A DNA stretch of 23,426 bases, from the IMG/VR virus record IMGVR_UViG_3300013101_002680, positions 1 to 23,426 of that record; one strand, written 5' to 3'. Made by a program: the position numbers and the translations under genes. The DNA comes from a virus. The notes under the pieces are model-generated. The model was given only the letters and a program-made list of their open reading frames with translations. It had not been told where the DNA came from and made no database searches. Below are positions 21,791 to 23,426 of this stretch, piece by piece (position 1 is the stretch's first letter; every line of letters starts with the position of its first letter).

Positions 21791-21910
21791 ATGAAATGTA
21801 ATGAATGTAAATCAGGTACCTTTATACCTAGATATCGTAAAAACAAAGCACCAAAATTTTATTGCTCAAAATGTGGCAAACGTCATCATCCTAAAGTAAA
21901 AAAGACATGA
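21791..21910 (+). CDS. 39-residue zinc-ribbon micro-protein
   Basis: It has two CxxC pairs: CNEC (residues 3-6) and CSKC (near 25-28), with basic residues around them (RYRKNKAPKFY; GKRHHPKVKK). This is a minimal zinc ribbon. AAAGGAG stands six bases before the ATG, one of the best ribosome-binding sites in the window, and its stop overlaps the next ATG by four bases, so I regard it as a real gene. Confidence 0.8.
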   Translation: MKCNECKSGTFIPRYRKNKAPKFYCSKCGKRHHPKVKKT

Positions 21911-22104
21911 TTACAATTCAATCAGCAGGTGTGCTTAGATGTTGTCTAGCATCTATAGGTGGAACTCGTGATGGATATGGAACATGGAAAGTTTTTATAA
22001 AGCCTAAAGAAAGAGACACGGACATTTGTGAGTACTGTGGACGAGTATTTGTATTGCACGGTACAAAATGGGAAGCTACAGAAAAATACAGGCCAAAAAA
22101 ATGA
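21907..22104 (+). CDS. 65-residue zinc-binding protein
   Basis: CC near residues 12-13 and CEYC (near 41-44) form a likely metal site. The end (FVLHGTKWEATEKYRPKK) is basic. Linked by four-base overlaps to the 39-residue gene before and the 68-residue gene after. Not recognised. Confidence 0.75.
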   Translation: MITIQSAGVLRCCLASIGGTRDGYGTWKVFIKPKERDTDICEYCGRVFVLHGTKWEATEKYRPKK

Positions 22105-22307
22105 CTGGTGCATACTTACGTGTAAAAAGAGATGGCAAATGGAAATCTGTCGAAGTGGAATACCTTACGGATAATGAAAGGTCTTTACTTTTACAAAATC
22201 GTAGTGCCAAAGAATTGTTCAATTGGATTGACGTACTTTGCACAACGCTCTTAGGAGCGGAAGAAGAAATCCGTCATTTAGAGGATTCTATTTTTAATGA
22301 ACATTAA
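22101..22307 (+). CDS. Unknown 68-residue protein
   Basis: I choose the ATG at 22101 because of the ATGA overlap; a frame from 22068 would cut far into the previous gene. It reads GAYLRVKRDGKWKSVEVEYL, then TDNERS and an acidic helix ending in DSIFNEH. The WKSVEVEYLT element is a common short phage-protein pattern of unknown function. Confidence 0.75.
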   Translation: MTGAYLRVKRDGKWKSVEVEYLTDNERSLLLQNRSAKELFNWIDVLCTTLLGAEEEIRHLEDSIFNEH

Positions 22308-22479
22308 AGAAATCAAACAAGCAAAGATTTTATTGACTCAAGAAATCGGAGATGCAATTTATACCTTTGAAACAAATACCACATGTAAAGTTCAAGAAAT
22401 AGAACTTGTCCACAGAGAACGAATGGGACGAGATGAAATTTCTATAACTACACATGTTATTGTAAAAGTAAAGGTGTGA
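22297..22479 (+). CDS. Unknown 60-residue protein
   Basis: It has an alpha-beta-beta appearance (ILLTQEIGDAIYTFETNTTC; VQEIELVHRE; ISITTHVIVKVKV), like many small phage proteins of unknown function. It overlaps the previous gene by 11 bases. Its stop lies inside the left arm of a long inverted repeat. Confidence 0.74.
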   Translation: MNIKEIKQAKILLTQEIGDAIYTFETNTTCKVQEIELVHRERMGRDEISITTHVIVKVKV

Positions 22480-22529
22480 ATTGATTCTAAACCAAAAAGA
22501 ATCTGAAACTAGAATCAATTCACATACCT
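22472..22529 (+). repeat. Long inverted repeat across a gene junction
   Basis: GTGAATTGATTCTA (22476-22489) pairs perfectly with TAGAATCAATTCAC (22510-22523) across a 20-base loop. After a two-base AT bulge, AGGT (22472-22475) pairs with ACCT (22526-22529). That gives 18 base pairs in all. The left arm contains the stop of the preceding gene and the right arm lies in the coding frame of the next. No T run follows, so it is not a simple terminator. Confidence 0.75.
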
Positions 22530-22652
22530 ACAGGTATAACTGTTGTAGTGGATTTTAACTACAGTAGATCTTTTCATAAACAAAAGGAAGCTGCCTTAAA
22601 AATCTTAAAATCTAAACTTTGGATGAAGCAAAATTTACAATTAGGAGATTAG
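22481..22652 (+). pseudogene. Small gene without a usable start (broken 5' end)
   Basis: The frame open from 22491 to the TAG at 22650 reads NLKLESIHIPTGITVVVDFN, then YSRSFHKQKEAALKILKSKL and WMKQNLQLGD. The IPTGITVVVDFNYS block looks like a genuine short phage protein. There is no ATG, GTG or TTG at its start in that frame. A TTG at 22481, four bases after AAGGTG, is one base out of frame. The right arm of the inverted repeat covers this start. Either one base is wrong here or the start was destroyed by the repeat. Confidence 0.5.
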
Positions 22653-22964
22653 TTATCTTTACAAGACGATTATCAAGAAGCAATACAACTAACAGATGCA
22701 CAAAATAAGGCATTTAATAAACTTATACGAGCAATAAAAGATTGTAAAAAAACCAAGGTGTACTTTTACCAAAATATGGAACATTTAGGTGCTCTAAATG
22801 GAAATAACGTATTATCAATAGGCACTACCAGTGATCCTGAACTTAAGAATTATGATTCTAATTCTCCTAGTTGCTTACAATATAAAAGTTACCCAAACAT
22901 ACAAACTGCTTGTTCATTTGCAGATGATAATCATTTTATCGTATTACATTCTAAGAAAACTTGA
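22653..22964 (+). CDS. Unknown protein, start codon abnormal
   Basis: Coding-like sequence continues directly after the TAG in the same frame: SLQDDYQEAIQLTDAQNKAF, then NKLIRAIKDCKKTKVYFYQN and MEHLGALNGNNVLSIGTTSD, to a TGA at 22962 (about 103 residues). AGGAG (22643-22647) sits at the right distance for a start at codon 22653, but that codon is TTA. A one-base change would make a TTG start. GTG at 22758 is a poorer in-frame option because it discards 35 plausible residues. Function not recognised. Confidence 0.55.
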   Translation, partial: LSLQDDYQEAIQLTDAQNKAFNKLIRAIKDCKKTKVYFYQNMEHLGALNGNNVLSIGTTSDPELKNYDSNSPSCLQYKSYPNIQTACSFADDNHFIVLHSKKT

Positions 22965-22989
22965 TTTTAAAAAGATTCTATTTTACACT
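22961..22989 (+). promoter_or_regulatory. Candidate promoter upstream of the structured RNA
   Basis: -35 TTGATT (22961-22966), a 17-base spacer and -10 TACACT (22984-22989), each matching four of six consensus bases. It would start an RNA near 22996 that runs into the terminator at 23117. Confidence 0.35.
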
Positions 22990-23039
22990 GGTATACATGT
23001 TGTGTCCTTCTTAGCGTCGAATTGACCTGATGCACCATA

Positions 23040-23117
23040 GGGACGAGAACTGAGATTAAGATCTCTCTAAAATGCTTTTCCTCCTCTCATTTTAGATTAT
23101 TTTCTCGTCCCTTTTTT
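23040..23117 (+). ncRNA. Three-stem structured RNA with intrinsic terminator and CCUCCU loop
   Basis: The outer stem GGGACGAGAA (23040-23049) pairs with TTCTCGTCCC (23102-23111) and is followed by six T (23112-23117), an intrinsic terminator. Inside it are two further stems. GAGAT (23052-23056) pairs with ATCTC (23061-23065) with a TAAG loop. TCTAAAATG (23066-23074) pairs with CATTTTAGA (23088-23096) with a 13-base loop CTTTTCCTCCTCT. The stems are contiguous, giving a three-way junction. The loop carries CCTCCT, the same bases as the 16S rRNA anti-Shine-Dalgarno. A plain terminator needs none of this, so a small regulatory RNA is the better reading. No ORF lies in 22965-23183. Confidence 0.68.
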
Positions 23118-23127
23118 ATTGCACACA

Positions 23128-23150
23128 TCTTAGGTATATATTACATATAG
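23128..23150 (+). promoter_or_regulatory. Candidate promoter, copy 3 of the repeated AT-rich motif
   Basis: ATCTTAGGTATATATTACAT followed by ATAG, eleven bases after the terminator T run and 60 bases before the next gene. Its first 11 bases are identical to those at 16877. The position after a terminator and before a new unit fits a promoter. Confidence 0.5.
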
Positions 23151-23209
23151 CTACACATCTATAAAGGTTCATAAATACAGAAAATGTTTTCATTTTTGGA
23201 CCTTAAGAA

Positions 23210-23388
23210 ATGAAATTATCTATAGAAGTAGTCTTTGGAATTTTCTTTGGAATGTTATTTGGTGCAGTACTACACAATGGACAAATAATGCATTTGTCGA
23301 TCGAATACTTGAACCTTGTGAAAAATCTTTGCCTAGAGATCAATCTTGTAAGCTTGTAGCTATTCCTAAAAATAAGGAAAATAATTAA
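23210..23388 (+). pseudogene. Small single-pass membrane protein gene with a -1 frame break
   Basis: Frame 0 from the ATG at 23210 encodes a glycine-rich membrane helix, KLSIEVVFGIFFGMLFGAVL, then runs into unlikely sequence. The -1 frame from about 23280 reads NNAFVDRILEPCEKSLPRDQ then SCKLVAIPKNKENN, to a TAA at 23386 that overlaps the next ATG (TAATG). The two-Cys CEKSLPRDQSC segment after an N-terminal membrane helix resembles a recurring small phage envelope protein. One missing base, for example in the AAA at 23283-23285, would join them into 59 residues. Confidence 0.58.
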
Positions 23389-23426
23389 TGAAATTTTTAC
23401 CATTGTCATTATTGATATTCAAAGCA
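23388..23426 (+). CDS. Start of a further gene, cut by the window end
   Basis: ATG at 23388 in a TAATG overlap with the preceding gene, with AAGGA nine bases upstream. The thirteen visible residues MKFLPLSLLIFKA look like the start of a signal peptide or membrane helix. Nothing more can be said. Confidence 0.55.
   Translation, partial: MKFLPLSLLIFKA

Noticed and set aside
22650-22652. Amber (TAG) recoding as the explanation for the open frame through 22650
   Set aside because: Other genes here use TAG as an ordinary stop (portal), and the AGGAG site just before the TAG points to a separate downstream gene.
23184-23213. Nine-codon leader ORF ending in an ATGA overlap with the gene at 23210
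   Set aside because: Too short to separate from chance and with no clear ribosome-binding site, although the overlap is suggestive.

Overview
This window looks like part of the genome of a tailed, double-stranded DNA phage or a closely related prophage. It is AT-rich (roughly one third G+C by eye), densely packed, and most genes overlap their neighbour by 1, 4 or 8-14 bases. Head and packaging genes of the HK97 type sit next to phage-style nucleotide metabolism and replication genes. There are no ribosomal RNA, recognisable tRNA, CRISPR or transposase genes. The host cannot be read from the sequence.

Left two thirds (1-16861), all on the minus strand, so transcription runs from about 16.9 kb towards position 1. 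In that order the genes are: two unknown proteins; a small helix-turn-helix (HTH) gene with a broken frame; QueD, a 60-residue unknown and QueE (7-deazaguanine synthesis); a helix-turn-helix regulator with its own extended -10 promoter; a 170-base structured leader; four small unknowns, one of them a membrane protein; a CHC2/TOPRIM primase; a 26-residue membrane micro-protein; an unknown; an SbcC/Rad50/gp46-like ATPase; a 58-residue zinc-ribbon protein and three unknowns; dUTPase; thymidylate kinase; and a stand-alone NrdJb-like protein. After a probable promoter near 6.7 kb comes the packaging/head block: two unknowns, small terminase, large terminase with an intein in its Walker A loop, a portal protein fused to a MuF-like domain, and the prohead protease, which runs off the left edge.

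Right third (16950-23426), all on the plus strand and divergent from the left block. It is a chain of very small genes, many with CxxC zinc-binding pairs or one or two membrane segments. It also holds an RlaP-like nucleotidyltransferase and an acyl carrier protein. Two gene-free stretches stand out. One at 17569-17886 carries several stem-loops. One at about 22965-23209 contains a compact three-stem RNA ending in a textbook intrinsic terminator, and one loop of it reads CCUCCU, like the ribosomal anti-Shine-Dalgarno. A promoter-like motif (ATCTTAGGTAT plus an AT-rich tail) occurs upstream of two plus-strand units, with a partial third copy.

Several small genes (near 16.26, 20.96, 23.28 kb) read correctly only with a -1 shift, usually at a short A or T run, and two adjacent genes at 22.48-22.96 kb lack normal starts. 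These are single-base sequencing errors, real decay, or frameshifting. Working picture: the left operon makes and recycles nucleotides, may make a modified base, replicates and recombines DNA, then packages it. The right block looks like early or accessory host-interaction genes with regulatory RNAs.
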